A stretch of 64,000 bases of DNA, taken from positions 1 through 64,000 of the forward strand of contig NZ_FOYP01000002.1 of assembly GCF_900115105.1 (NCBI RefSeq), read 5' to 3'. A program made the translations under genes and the position numbers. Shown here piece after piece: positions 55,597 to 64,000 of this stretch. The stretch comes from Yoonia tamlensis (GTDB lineage Bacteria; Pseudomonadota; Alphaproteobacteria; Rhodobacterales; Rhodobacteraceae). The notes beneath the pieces were generated by a model. It was not told where the DNA came from. It saw only the letters and a list, made by a program, of their open reading frames with translations, and did not search any database. Position 1 is the stretch's first letter. Each line of letters opens with the position of its first letter.

Positions 55597-55989
55597 ATGA
55601 CAGATTTTAGCGAAGCAATGGCCGTCGCGTCCAGCGGCATGAAAGCACAGGCCAACCGGCTGCGTCATGTGTCTGAAAATATCGCCAATACCGATACCCC
55701 CGGCTACCACCGCAAGACCGTCTCGTTCCAAGAGGTGATCGACGCGGGGCGGACAACGGGTGCGGTGGAAACGGGCCGTGTGCAACTGGATCAAACGGCG
55801 TTGCCCCGCATCTATGATCCTACAAACCCGCTCGCGGATGAAACGGGGCATTTTGACGGCTCGAACGTCAATTTGCTGATTGAAATTGCGGACGCCCGCG
55901 AAGCCCAGCGCAGCTACGAAGCCAACCTCAAAATGTTCGACCAGGTGCGGCAGATGTCCTCCGCGCTGATGGACCTATTACGCAAATAA
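55597..55989 (+). CDS. flgC: FlgC, proximal rod protein
   Basis: A 130-residue rod protein with HVSENIANTDTPGYHRKTVSF near the start and the rod-type ending SNVNLLIEIADAREAQRSYEANLKMFDQ. It follows flgB by 9 bases. Confidence 0.95.
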   Translation: MTDFSEAMAVASSGMKAQANRLRHVSENIANTDTPGYHRKTVSFQEVIDAGRTTGAVETGRVQLDQTALPRIYDPTNPLADETGHFDGSNVNLLIEIADAREAQRSYEANLKMFDQVRQMSSALMDLLRK

Positions 55990-56000
55990 GGAGAATCCCG

Positions 56001-56282
56001 ATGAACATCAGTTCACTCGTTGCGCAAAACTATGCGGCCAGCAAAACAGCCACGGCACCCGAAACCGCAGGCAGCCAGAATGCCTTTCTTGGTGCGGCTA
56101 GCGATTTCATGGCAACGCTTCAGGCGAGCGAAAATACGGCCATGCGTGCAATGACCGGCGATGCGGACCCGCATGCTTTGGTCACGGCGCTCGCTCAGAC
56201 GGAACTGGCGGTGCAAACCGCTGTGACAGTTCGCGACCGTGTGGTCGAAGCGTATCAGGAAATCCTGCGGATGCCTGTCTAA
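56001..56282 (+). CDS. fliE: FliE, MS-ring/rod junction protein
   Basis: A 93-residue adaptor between the MS ring and the proximal rod. The C-terminal half DPHALVTALAQTELAVQTAVTVRDRVVEAYQEILRMPV is the FliE signature (A-x-x-x-A-VxVRDKVxxAYQEIMxMxV). Its stop overlaps the fliQ start by one base. Confidence 0.95.
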   Translation: MNISSLVAQNYAASKTATAPETAGSQNAFLGAASDFMATLQASENTAMRAMTGDADPHALVTALAQTELAVQTAVTVRDRVVEAYQEILRMPV

Positions 56283-56548
56283 TGTCGGATGCGTTGTTTT
56301 ACGACACATTGCGACAGGGGTTGTGGACGGCGTTTGTCATTTCGATCCCGATCCTGACCGTCGCTTTGGCCACCGGTCTTGTTGTCGGCCTGTTTCAGGC
56401 GCTGACCTCGATTCAGGAAATGACGCTAACGTTTGTGCCCAAACTTGCCGCAATCATCGGCACGTTCTGGATCACGATGAATTACATGTCTGAATCTCTT
56501 GTCAGCCTGTTCAAGGGCACGCTGATCCCCATCATCGCCGGAGGATAA
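56282..56548 (+). CDS. fliQ: FliQ, flagellar export gate subunit
   Basis: An 88-residue, two-helix inner-membrane protein (LWTAFVISIPILTVALATGLVVGLFQAL and LAAIIGTFWITMNYM). With FliP and FliR it forms the export gate. It is embedded in the rod operon rather than next to fliR, a known roseobacter arrangement. Confidence 0.94.
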   Translation: MSDALFYDTLRQGLWTAFVISIPILTVALATGLVVGLFQALTSIQEMTLTFVPKLAAIIGTFWITMNYMSESLVSLFKGTLIPIIAGG

Positions 56549-56550
56549 TC

Positions 56551-57264
56551 ATGGATAACGCATCATACACCGCACTGACCCGCCAGTCCGGGTTGATGCG
56601 CGAAATGCAGGTCGTCGCCAACAACATCGCCAACGCGTCGACAACCGGATTTCGTGCCGAAGGCATCATGTTTTCCGAACATATTAAGGCACTTGGGCCC
56701 GAAACAGAATCGCTTTCGATGGCGGCGGCGCAGGTGCGCGACACGGTGATGACCCAAGGCAGCCTGACCCAGACCGGCGGCACCTTTGACCTTGCGATCG
56801 AGGGTGAAGGCTTTTTTGTCGTTGAAACACCCAATGGTCAACGGCTGACGCGCGCTGGTGCATTTAGTCCAAATGAAAACGGCGATTTGGTCACGCCTGA
56901 CGGTTATCCGGTGCTTGATGCCGGTGGTGCGCCGCTGTTTGTCCCGCAAGGCGTGGGGCGTGTTGGCATCGGTACAGATGGAACCATCAGCGCCGACGGG
57001 CGCCCCATCGGGCAGGTCGGCATCGTTTTACCTGACGATCCCACGCAAATGCTGCGCGAAAGCGGCGTCATGTTTGATGCCCGTGGCGGTTTTGCCCCTG
57101 CACCCGACGGGCGCATTCTGCAAGGTTTTCTAGAGGAATCTAACGTGAACCCCATTCTGCAAGTCAGTCGCATGATCGAAGTGCAGCGCGCTTACGAGCT
57201 GGGACAGGGTTTTCTGGACAATGAACATGAACGCATTCGCGGCGTCATCAAATCAATCCGCTAA
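56551..57264 (+). CDS. flgF: FlgF, proximal rod protein
   Basis: A 237-residue rod protein with the start MDNASYTALTRQSGLMREMQVVANNIANASTTGFR, the central GTFDLAIEGEGFFVVETPNGQRLTRAGAF and the end NPILQVSRMIEVQRAYELGQ. It is shorter than the FlgG that follows, as expected for FlgF. Confidence 0.93.
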   Translation: MDNASYTALTRQSGLMREMQVVANNIANASTTGFRAEGIMFSEHIKALGPETESLSMAAAQVRDTVMTQGSLTQTGGTFDLAIEGEGFFVVETPNGQRLTRAGAFSPNENGDLVTPDGYPVLDAGGAPLFVPQGVGRVGIGTDGTISADGRPIGQVGIVLPDDPTQMLRESGVMFDARGGFAPAPDGRILQGFLEESNVNPILQVSRMIEVQRAYELGQGFLDNEHERIRGVIKSIR

Positions 57265-57279
57265 CAGAGGAGGACCACC

Positions 57280-58065
57280 ATGCGCGCACTTGAAATCGCA
57301 GCTGCCGGCATGTCGGCGCAACAAACAAGGGTCGAGGTTATTTCAAACAATCTCGCCAATATGAGCACGACCGGCTACAACGCACGGCGCGCCGAATTTG
57401 CCGATTTGCACTACCAGCAAGTCGCGCGTCCGGGAACGATTAACGCCTCTGACGGGACATCGCTGCCGACCGGCGTGCAGCTTGGGCTTGGCGTGCGGAC
57501 AACCGCCGTATCCGTGATGCTTTCGCAAGGGTCTTTGGGTGCGACAGGCGGCGATCTGGATCTTGCAATCGAAGGCGACGGCTATCTTGAAGTGACCCTG
57601 CCGTCCGGTCTTTCGGCCTATACGCGCGACGGCGGATTAAAGTTAACGGGCGACGGGCAGGTGGTTACCTCGGACGGCTATCCGGTCGTGCCCGATATCA
57701 CGATCCCGCGCGATACCCGCTCGATTTCGATCAATGCCGAGGGTGAGGTTTACGGATATTTCAACGATCAGGTTGAACCGCAACTGCTCGGGCAATTTAC
57801 CATGGCCGGATTTACCAACCCCAAAGGGCTTGAAGCGATCGGGTCAAACCTGTTTCTTGAAACTTCGGCTTCGGGTCCCTCGCTTGTCGGCACCCCGGGC
57901 GAAGACGGGCTTGGCGTATTGCGGCAGGGCTATCTCGAAAGCAGTTCGGTTGACCCCGTGCGCGAAGTCTCGGATTTGATCGCGGCCCAGCGTGGTTACG
58001 AGCTTAATTCAAAAGTGATTACCGCGGCTGATCAAATGCTTAGTTCCATGGTGCAGGTCCGATGA
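57280..58065 (+). CDS. flgG: FlgG, distal rod protein
   Basis: A 261-residue protein starting MRALEIAAAGMSAQQTRVEVISNNLANMSTTGYNARRAEF, with YLESSSVDPVREVSDLIAAQRGYELNSKVI at the end, both typical of FlgG. AGAGGAGG precedes the ATG. Its stop overlaps the flgA start (ATGA). Confidence 0.96.
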   Translation: MRALEIAAAGMSAQQTRVEVISNNLANMSTTGYNARRAEFADLHYQQVARPGTINASDGTSLPTGVQLGLGVRTTAVSVMLSQGSLGATGGDLDLAIEGDGYLEVTLPSGLSAYTRDGGLKLTGDGQVVTSDGYPVVPDITIPRDTRSISINAEGEVYGYFNDQVEPQLLGQFTMAGFTNPKGLEAIGSNLFLETSASGPSLVGTPGEDGLGVLRQGYLESSSVDPVREVSDLIAAQRGYELNSKVITAADQMLSSMVQVR

Positions 58066-58478
58066 TCCGTGCGCTATTGATCCTGTGCTTGTTCGCATCG
58101 CCGGTTTGCGCTGATACGGTGCTGGCCGCGCGCACAATTCCGGCCAATACAACCATCCTCCCCGAGGACATTATCGTTAATAGCCGGACGATCCCCGGGG
58201 GTGTCACGGACCCTCAAACCATCATCGGAATGGAGGCCCGCGTGGCGCTTTATGCCGGGCGCCCGATCCGTGCGGGCGACGTCGGGTTTCCCGCTGTCGT
58301 TGAGAGGAACCAGATTATCGCGCTGCATTATCAACAACATGGGCTTGTGATCAGTACCGAAGGGCGCGCGCTTGGCCGTGCCGGACCGGGTGACATCATC
58401 AGGGTTATGAATATCAGTTCGCGCAGCACGGTCACCGCCCAAATCGGGGCCGACGGCGCCGCCTACGTGTCTCGCTAG
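58062..58478 (+). CDS. flgA: FlgA, P-ring assembly chaperone
   Basis: A 138-residue exported protein (signal peptide 1-17, ending PVCADT) with an SAF-type domain: ARTIPANTTILPEDIIVNSRTIPGG and the late AGPGDIIRVMNISSRSTVTAQIGADGAAYV. It is a short FlgA that contains only the C-terminal half of the longer enterobacterial protein. The P-ring gene flgI is not in this window. Confidence 0.92.
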   Translation: MIRALLILCLFASPVCADTVLAARTIPANTTILPEDIIVNSRTIPGGVTDPQTIIGMEARVALYAGRPIRAGDVGFPAVVERNQIIALHYQQHGLVISTEGRALGRAGPGDIIRVMNISSRSTVTAQIGADGAAYVSR

Positions 58479-58486
58479 GGGGAAAC

Positions 58487-59209
58487 ATGCGTATATATCT
58501 GGGATTATTGATTTTTCTTACGGGGTGTTCAACGACACCGATCGGGCGCGCGCCCGATTTTACACCACAAGAACGGACAGCCGAACGTGAGGCGATGTTC
58601 AATCCAAGCATGCCTGACCCCGTCGCATCCACGCGGCTTGGGCCGACATCGCAGGCATCGCTTTGGTCGCGCGACCGTGGTTCACTGCTGGGTGATCGGC
58701 GGGCAATGCAGCGCGGTGACATCCTGACCGTGGTGATCGAAATCGACGATAGCGCGGAAATTTCGAACTCTTCTGCGCGTTCCAGATCTGCATCGCAACA
58801 GGCTGGAATTCCCCAACTTGCCGGCATTCCGCAGCGTATCGATCCGCAGTTGCCCGAAGGCGCGTCTTCTGCGGCACTCGTTGATCTTAGTTCAGATAGC
58901 AGCGCGTCAGGCGATGGGTCTGTGCGAAGGAACGAAAAACTGACGCTACGCGTGGCGGTGACCATCACGGATGTTTTGCCCAATGGCATTTTGGCCATTA
59001 CGGGACAGCAAGAGGTACGCGTTAACTATGAACTGCGCGAATTGATCGTGACCGGCTATGTGCGCCCCGAAGACATCACTCGCCAGAATGAAGTCACTTA
59101 TGACAAAATTGCCTCGGCGCGGATTTCATATGGTGGCCGCGGCCAGATTACTGACATGCAGCAACCGCGCTACGGGCATCAACTGCTTGAAAACGTGCTA
59201 CCTTTTTAG
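58487..59209 (+). CDS. flgH: FlgH, L-ring lipoprotein
   Basis: A 240-residue outer-membrane lipoprotein with lipobox LTGC (Cys14). The family features SLWSRDRGSLLGDRRAMQRGDILTVVIEIDDSAEISN and the closing GRGQITDMQQPRYGHQLLENVLPF are clear. It forms the L ring around the rod. Confidence 0.95.
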   Translation: MRIYLGLLIFLTGCSTTPIGRAPDFTPQERTAEREAMFNPSMPDPVASTRLGPTSQASLWSRDRGSLLGDRRAMQRGDILTVVIEIDDSAEISNSSARSRSASQQAGIPQLAGIPQRIDPQLPEGASSAALVDLSSDSSASGDGSVRRNEKLTLRVAVTITDVLPNGILAITGQQEVRVNYELRELIVTGYVRPEDITRQNEVTYDKIASARISYGGRGQITDMQQPRYGHQLLENVLPF

Positions 59210-59230
59210 CCGGTCACAATAGGAGCCACC

Positions 59231-59749
59231 ATGAAGAAACTATTATTGCCCCTGTTGTTATTGGTGCTTGGGATTGGTGGCGGTGTTGGCGCGGGGCTAT
59301 TGCTCGCGCCACCGCCCGCGCCCGAATTAGTTGCCGAACAGCTCGCGGATGGGAATCCCTGCGGTGATATCGCTTCCGAAACCCATGAAACGGCTGATCA
59401 CGCAAGTGTCGTTGATATCGGCGATGCGCGTGAATACGCGAAACTTAACAACCAGTTTGTAATCCCCGTCGTCGATGACGGGTTGGTGACGGCGCTGGTC
59501 GTGATGGCGATTAGCCTCGAGGTCACGCCGGAATCGACAACCGCCGTCCTTGCGTCGGAACCCAAGCTGCGCGATGCGTTTCTGCAGGTGATGTTCAATC
59601 ACGCAAATATCGGCGGCTTTTCGGGGAATTTCACGACCGGCACGAATATGCGCGCATTGCGCACCGAACTGTTACGCAACGCGCAACGCATTTCAGGTGA
59701 AAGCGTAACGGATGTGCTTATCACCGATATCGTGCGTCAAGATTCGTAA
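59231..59749 (+). CDS. fliL: FliL-type flagellar basal-body protein
   Basis: A 172-residue single-pass protein: an N-terminal helix (about 3-24, LLLPLLLLVLGIGGGVGAGLLLA) and a periplasmic domain with FVIPVVDDGLVTALVVMAISLEV and LRDAFLQVMFNHANIGGF. FliL strengthens the stator and motor. It ends the flgB operon and is convergent, by 13 bases, with the coiled-coil gene on the minus strand. Confidence 0.9.
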   Translation: MKKLLLPLLLLVLGIGGGVGAGLLLAPPPAPELVAEQLADGNPCGDIASETHETADHASVVDIGDAREYAKLNNQFVIPVVDDGLVTALVVMAISLEVTPESTTAVLASEPKLRDAFLQVMFNHANIGGFSGNFTTGTNMRALRTELLRNAQRISGESVTDVLITDIVRQDS

Positions 59750-60132
59750 TATTTGCGCCGTAAGTCTATGGTCATACGCGTTTTTTCAAGGCGATCTATA
59801 ACAGATTTTGCTGCTTGATCGCGCCCGAAAGCCTGCCCGAGCTGGGCGTGGTATTGCGATTTTAGCGCCAAAACCTGCGCCAGTTCTGTATTGATGACGC
59901 GGCGACGCTGATCGACCCAGTGTTGCCATCTAACATTTGCACCCGCAGCAAGCGCCGCGTCAACCATGGACCCCGGCGCAAATCCGGGTTGGTCGCGTTG
60001 CTGCACAAGTTGGGCAAGGTTTTCGCGCAAGCCCGTTTCACGCGTGACAAGTGCGGCCATTTTCGCCTGTGCTGCATGCAGGGAAATACTAGTTAATTCC
60101 GCAAGGGCTTTGGCCTGTTTGATACGCGTCAT
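59737..60132 (-). CDS. Putative FliJ-like coiled-coil export protein
   Basis: A 131-residue basic, helical protein with coiled-coil character (ISLHAAQAKMAALVTRETGLRENLAQLVQQRD, then a second helix to the end). The length, charge and place just after flhB suggest a FliJ-type export component, but sequence signatures are weak. It overlaps flhB by 4 bases (ATGA). Confidence 0.6.
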   Translation of the reverse strand: MTRIKQAKALAELTSISLHAAQAKMAALVTRETGLRENLAQLVQQRDQPGFAPGSMVDAALAAGANVRWQHWVDQRRRVINTELAQVLALKSQYHAQLGQAFGRDQAAKSVIDRLEKTRMTIDLRRKYYES

Positions 60133-61211
60133 CGATGGCCTGCCTTCTTGCGCATGGCCTCCGCAAACCGGATCGCGGCGGCCACAGCGCGGTAATGCTC
60201 TGGCGCAATTGCCTGGCCAATATCAACGCTCGCGTGCAAGGCGCGCGCGGTCGGCGGATCAGAGTGAACCGGCACCGCATGTTCAAAGGCAAGTTCGCGG
60301 ATCTTGGCGGCCATTTCATCGACACCTTTGGCCACGCAGATCGGGGCCATTTGCTCTGCTTTGTTCCAGCTTAGCGCAACGGCGTAATGGGTTGGGTTCA
60401 CCACAATAACATCAGCGGTCGGCACATCGGCAAGCATCTTGTTCATTGCAATTGATTGCCCCTTCATGCGGCGCTGATGCTTCATCATGGGGTCACCCTC
60501 GGACTGCTTGATTTCGTCCATCATGTCTTTGCGGCTCATCCGGTTTTTGCGGATATGTTCAGCGCGTTGCCACAAAAAATCGCCCCCCCCCAGCACAAGC
60601 GCAATACAAAGTACGATCCCCATAAGTTGCACAAGCATGCCGCCAAGCACCATCACGACCAGACCCGGCGGCAAGTGCATCGCGCCAACGATCCGGTCGA
60701 TTTGCGACCGCAAGAATACTGCCATAATCATGCAATAGATCAGTAATTTGGTGAGGCTTTTTGCAAATTCGAACAGCCCCTGCCGCCCGAATTTGTTTTT
60801 TATCCCTGCGATCATGGATATCCGGTTGAGCTTTGGAATGATCTTGGTCGGGGTCACGACAAACGCGCGCTGGGCAATGATCGAAAGTATCGCAAATATC
60901 GCCGGCAATGCGAACCAAGGCGCGGCACCCAACCCGACATCAACGATCAGCCCCCCCATCGTCGGAGACGCGGGACCGTCAAATAAAACAGTGCTAAGCC
61001 CCGATGCCTGCGCCAACATCGTGCTTAATGTTGCGCCCGTATGTTGTAGGGCGGGCGGTCCGATGGTTAACGCAACTAATAGAATTCCCGCATAACCCGC
61101 CGCCGTGTTCAGGTCGGCCGATTTTGCGACTTCACCTTTTTCACGCGCATCATCGAGCTTTTTCTGACTGGGCTCGAACTGCTTTTCACCGGCTTCCGTC
61201 TCCTCGCTCAT
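60129..61211 (-). CDS. flhB: FlhB, export switch protein
   Basis: A 360-residue membrane protein with the start KQFEPSQKKLDDAREKGEVAKS, four N-terminal helices and a cytoplasmic domain with the autocleavage site NPTH (in VIVVNPTHYAVAL). Cleavage there switches export specificity after FliK has measured the hook. ATG 61211 is chosen because it overlaps the fliR stop and begins the conserved domain. Confidence 0.95.
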   Translation of the reverse strand: MSEETEAGEKQFEPSQKKLDDAREKGEVAKSADLNTAAGYAGILLVALTIGPPALQHTGATLSTMLAQASGLSTVLFDGPASPTMGGLIVDVGLGAAPWFALPAIFAILSIIAQRAFVVTPTKIIPKLNRISMIAGIKNKFGRQGLFEFAKSLTKLLIYCMIMAVFLRSQIDRIVGAMHLPPGLVVMVLGGMLVQLMGIVLCIALVLGGGDFLWQRAEHIRKNRMSRKDMMDEIKQSEGDPMMKHQRRMKGQSIAMNKMLADVPTADVIVVNPTHYAVALSWNKAEQMAPICVAKGVDEMAAKIRELAFEHAVPVHSDPPTARALHASVDIGQAIAPEHYRAVAAAIRFAEAMRKKAGHR

Positions 61212-61990
61212 GGTATCGGCCCAAATGGCGCCGCCATGAAACCGACAAACGCACCATGCCACAAACCCAGCAAAATTGGCGCGGTCAATAACAGCAATAT
61301 CATCCCTCCCGCAGTGATCGCGGGCGCCCCGACAAATGACACAATCAGCTGTGGCATCGCGCGATTGATCACGCCCAAAACGACATTGTAGACAAGCGAT
61401 GCGATTAGAAACGGTGCGGAAAGCGAAAAGCCGAGCTCGAAAATGCGCCGCACCTCGCCAAGTCCCAGAGAAATAACCTGATCGCCAGCGAGCATCACGC
61501 CGACAGGCACCATTTCGTAGGTCAGGATCATATAGGCCGCCACCTGAACGTGCAGACCCAGCATAGCTGCAAGCGCCGTTCCACCGACAACCAAAAGATG
61601 TCCGATCGCGGGCAACGGATCCACGCCGGCCGAACCGCCAAAAAGCTGTGACAAGGATGTCGATTGCGCCGCAATCGACCCGACAATCTGCAGCGCCAGA
61701 ATAAAGAACCGCAAGAATAGGCCAAAAAACAGCCCCGTGACCACTTCGGGCCCCGCCTGCGAAACCGCGCGCAAAAGCCCACCGGGGTATGGAGAGATGG
61801 TCGGAGCGATTGCCGGCGCGACAATAAAGGTAAATGCTAACGAAAGCGCGAGCCGTACGCGGATCGGGACGGCCTGGTCACCAAAGGCGGGCATTGCAGC
61901 CATCATAGCGCCCACGCGCAAAAAAACGACAAACCCCGTCCACAACGCAGATTGCGAAAGTGGAAACAGATACATAAGATCCGCGATCAT
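61208..61990 (-). CDS. fliR: FliR, export gate subunit
   Basis: A 260-residue, six-helix membrane protein. Typical segments are FFILALQIVGSIAAQSTSLSQLFGG and the pair PFLIASLVYNVVLGVINRAMPQLIVSFVGAPA. It overlaps flhB and flhA by 4 bases each, so flhA-fliR-flhB-fliJ form one coupled minus-strand operon. Confidence 0.95.
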   Translation of the reverse strand: MIADLMYLFPLSQSALWTGFVVFLRVGAMMAAMPAFGDQAVPIRVRLALSLAFTFIVAPAIAPTISPYPGGLLRAVSQAGPEVVTGLFFGLFLRFFILALQIVGSIAAQSTSLSQLFGGSAGVDPLPAIGHLLVVGGTALAAMLGLHVQVAAYMILTYEMVPVGVMLAGDQVISLGLGEVRRIFELGFSLSAPFLIASLVYNVVLGVINRAMPQLIVSFVGAPAITAGGMILLLLTAPILLGLWHGAFVGFMAAPFGPIP

Positions 61991-64000
61991 GCCGGAACCA
62001 GACCGACAAGCGCGGGCCGCGCGTCAATGCCGATCTCTTCAAATGACAAAACAGGGTTCATGATCCCCTTGGCGGCCATTACCGTGCGCAGAAATCGACG
62101 CCGGCGCATAGATGTCACAACCGCCGCATAAGCACCGGCGTTTGCAGCTTGCCCCAGTTTTTCCGCGATCCCATCCGCCAATGCGTTAAAGCTTTCGGGT
62201 GGCAGCGCGACATCCCCGCCGCCCCGTTCTGTCCTTATTTCATAGGTCGCAAAGGTCTCCTCCCACTCGGGCGCGAGCTGTACGAGCGGGATCGTGCCAT
62301 CAGGCCGACGCATTTCAGCAACAAGCTGGAAACCCAAACGTTGGCGCACATGTTCGGTGATCCCGTCAACGCTCGCATGCAATTGCCGACCTTCGGCTGC
62401 CGCCTCGATAATTAGTGAAAGATTGCGGATCGATACCCGCTCTTCCAACAGAAGGCGCAGTACCGAAAGCAGCAGTTCAAACGGGATTTTATCGGGGATC
62501 AGTTCATCAAGCATCTTACGGTTTGCTTCGGCGCGCGCGGGGTCGCTTAGATTGACCATTTCTTCCAGCCGCCGGCGCAGTGCCTTGAACGTAAGAAGTC
62601 GGGGGAAATTCCGCTTTACGACTTCGAGCAGATGCGTCGCGAGGACTTCTGCCGGCTGGACAGTCGTTAATCCGGCAAGTGCTGCGTCTTCCTGACGGTC
62701 CGGCGCGATCCATTTTGCCGGCGCGCCATAAACGGGTTCATCGACAAAGTCGCCGGGCACATCTGACGGATCGCCATCGCTGACCAACGCCAATATCTGA
62801 TCCGGTCGCAATTTGTCGCGGACCTGTTCAACCCCTTGAACATGAACAACATAGCTGCCGGGTGGCAAGGATGCGTTATCGGTTAGCCGGATTTCAGGCA
62901 ACAAAACACCAAATGACGTTGCAACATAACTGCGCATATTCGCGATCCGCGCATCCAGCCCCGTGCCCGGATCCAAAACCATATCGACCAAATCAGGCGC
63001 GAATTCGACATGAATGTCGTCAAGATCCAGAACATCACCCATCGACGATTTGACAGGTTTGACGACCGCCTCGCTGGATTTTGCCGCTTCCTTTTGCGCG
63101 GCGGTTTTTGCTGCGGCCGCCATCGCAAAGGCGCTCCCTCCCAAGGCAGCTGCGCCCAAGATAAACGGCACAAACGGCAAGCCCGGCACAAGCGCAAAAA
63201 GCGCCATAAGAACACCAACTGTAGCCAAGGCCGACGGATGCCGCCCCAATTGCGCGACCAAGGCCAAATCGGTCGGCCCCGTTGCGCCGCCGCGCGCAAG
63301 CAGTAGCGCAGAGGCGATCGAAATGACCACCGCCGGAATTTGCGAAACCAGACCGTCACCAACAGTTAATATTGCATAAGTTTCAAATGCTTGGGACAGC
63401 GGCATATCGTTCACGACAACGCCGATAATCAACCCCATGATCAGGTTGAGCGCGGTGATCAGCAACCCCGCCACCGCGTCGCCTTTGACAAATTTCGACG
63501 CCCCGTCGAGCGATCCAAAAAACGTGGTCTCGGCTTGTTCTTGTTCCCGCCGCGCCTTTGCTTCTTGGTGGTTGATAACGCCAGCCGACATATCGCTATC
63601 AATTGCGAGCTGCTTGCCTGGCATCGCATCCAATGCAAACCGTGCGCCGACTTCGGCCATCCGGGTCGCGCCTTTGTTGATCACGACAAAATTGACGATC
63701 AAAAGCACACAAAACACGACGAGCCCCAACAAAACATTGCCGCCCATCACGAACATGGCAAAGCCTTCGATCACATCGCCGGCTGCATTTGTTCCGGTAT
63801 GCCCTTCGCCAATAATAAGCTTTGTTGACGAAACATTCAGCGACAACCGCAGCATCAAGGACGCAAGCAAGACAGTTGGAAACGCCGAAAAATCCAACGG
63901 GCGGTCGATGAACAATGTCACCGTGAACATAAGGATCGCGAGCGCAAACGACGCCGCCAGACCAATATCAAGCAGCCAGGCCGGAACCGGAAGGATCATC
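61987..64000 (-). CDS. flhA: FlhA, flagellar export platform protein (5' end outside the window)
   Basis: The visible 670 residues contain the membrane domain, the FHIPEP region (GPTDLALVAQLGRHP with IPAVVISIASALLLARGG nearby) and the long cytoplasmic domain ending in LSFEEIGIDARPALVGLVPA. FlhA docks substrates and chaperones during export. An ATG at 63999 is present, but the first helix appears cut (PVPAWLLDIGLAASFALAI normally follows about 20 more residues), so the gene probably starts beyond the right edge. Confidence 0.93.
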   Translation of the reverse strand, partial: MILPVPAWLLDIGLAASFALAILMFTVTLFIDRPLDFSAFPTVLLASLMLRLSLNVSSTKLIIGEGHTGTNAAGDVIEGFAMFVMGGNVLLGLVVFCVLLIVNFVVINKGATRMAEVGARFALDAMPGKQLAIDSDMSAGVINHQEAKARREQEQAETTFFGSLDGASKFVKGDAVAGLLITALNLIMGLIIGVVVNDMPLSQAFETYAILTVGDGLVSQIPAVVISIASALLLARGGATGPTDLALVAQLGRHPSALATVGVLMALFALVPGLPFVPFILGAAALGGSAFAMAAAAKTAAQKEAAKSSEAVVKPVKSSMGDVLDLDDIHVEFAPDLVDMVLDPGTGLDARIANMRSYVATSFGVLLPEIRLTDNASLPPGSYVVHVQGVEQVRDKLRPDQILALVSDGDPSDVPGDFVDEPVYGAPAKWIAPDRQEDAALAGLTTVQPAEVLATHLLEVVKRNFPRLLTFKALRRRLEEMVNLSDPARAEANRKMLDELIPDKIPFELLLSVLRLLLEERVSIRNLSLIIEAAAEGRQLHASVDGITEHVRQRLGFQLVAEMRRPDGTIPLVQLAPEWEETFATYEIRTERGGGDVALPPESFNALADGIAEKLGQAANAGAYAAVVTSMRRRRFLRTVMAAKGIMNPVLSFEEIGIDARPALVGLVPA

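Overview
The window is a gene-dense chromosomal segment of an alphaproteobacterium of the family Rhodobacteraceae (Roseobacter group). This is inferred from gene order and family types: the ubiB-ubiE / mutM / enoyl-CoA hydratase / rpsT / dnaA / dnaN / recF / gyrB neighbourhood, a flagellar cluster with the alphaproteobacterial regulators FlaF and FlbT, the C-minus type L36, and a DinB with a zinc-ribbon extension. A Loktanella/Yoonia-like genus is possible but I cannot fix it. I see no phage, insertion sequence, CRISPR array or rRNA operon.

Layout. 1-9.4 kb: PAP2 phosphatase, the MsrPQ methionine sulfoxide reductase, a fasciclin protein, a small SpoIIAA-like protein behind an FNR-type box, an outer-membrane barrel protein, ClpB behind a heat-shock promoter, PyrF, and an NfeD/SPFH membrane pair. 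9.4-15.3 kb: DinB, an ABC-F ATPase with a possible leader, a divergent VOC/LysR pair, an N-formylglutamate amidohydrolase, tRNA-Val(GAC) and L36. 15.4-23 kb: two secreted proteins (a PPC-repeat protein and a caspase-fold protein lacking catalytic residues), an orphan molybdenum formate dehydrogenase subunit, and an ArsR-permease operon divergent from it. 23-27.5 kb: thioesterase, UMF1 transporter, MepA, a phytase-esterase and a queuosine-precursor transporter.

27.5-30 kb is the most unusual stretch. A short, strongly terminated transcript carries a Shine-Dalgarno sequence complementary over 15 nt to the 16S rRNA 3' end, plus a second near-copy and its own anti-SD-like segment. It lies just upstream of the ribosome-rescue factor ArfB. 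A two-gene AT-richer islet of unknown function follows. 30-35.4 kb holds NAD salvage (PncA, PncB), a YegD-like Hsp70, the tRNA hydroxylase TrhO and an AbrB-type membrane protein.

35.4-48.5 kb is the replication block. gyrB is separated from recF by LysE, GNAT and VOC genes, followed by recF, dnaN, dnaA and rpsT, then enoyl-CoA hydratase, mutM, ubiE and ubiB. A 22-bp perfect palindrome lies between dnaA and rpsT. 48.5-64 kb is flagellar: hook (FlgD, FliK), rod (FlgB, C, F, G, FliE, FlgJ), L-ring (FlgH) and its P-ring chaperone FlgA, flagellin with FlaF/FlbT, export apparatus (FliI, FliQ, FlhB, FliR, FlhA), FliL and putative FlgN and FliJ proteins. FlhA runs off the right edge.
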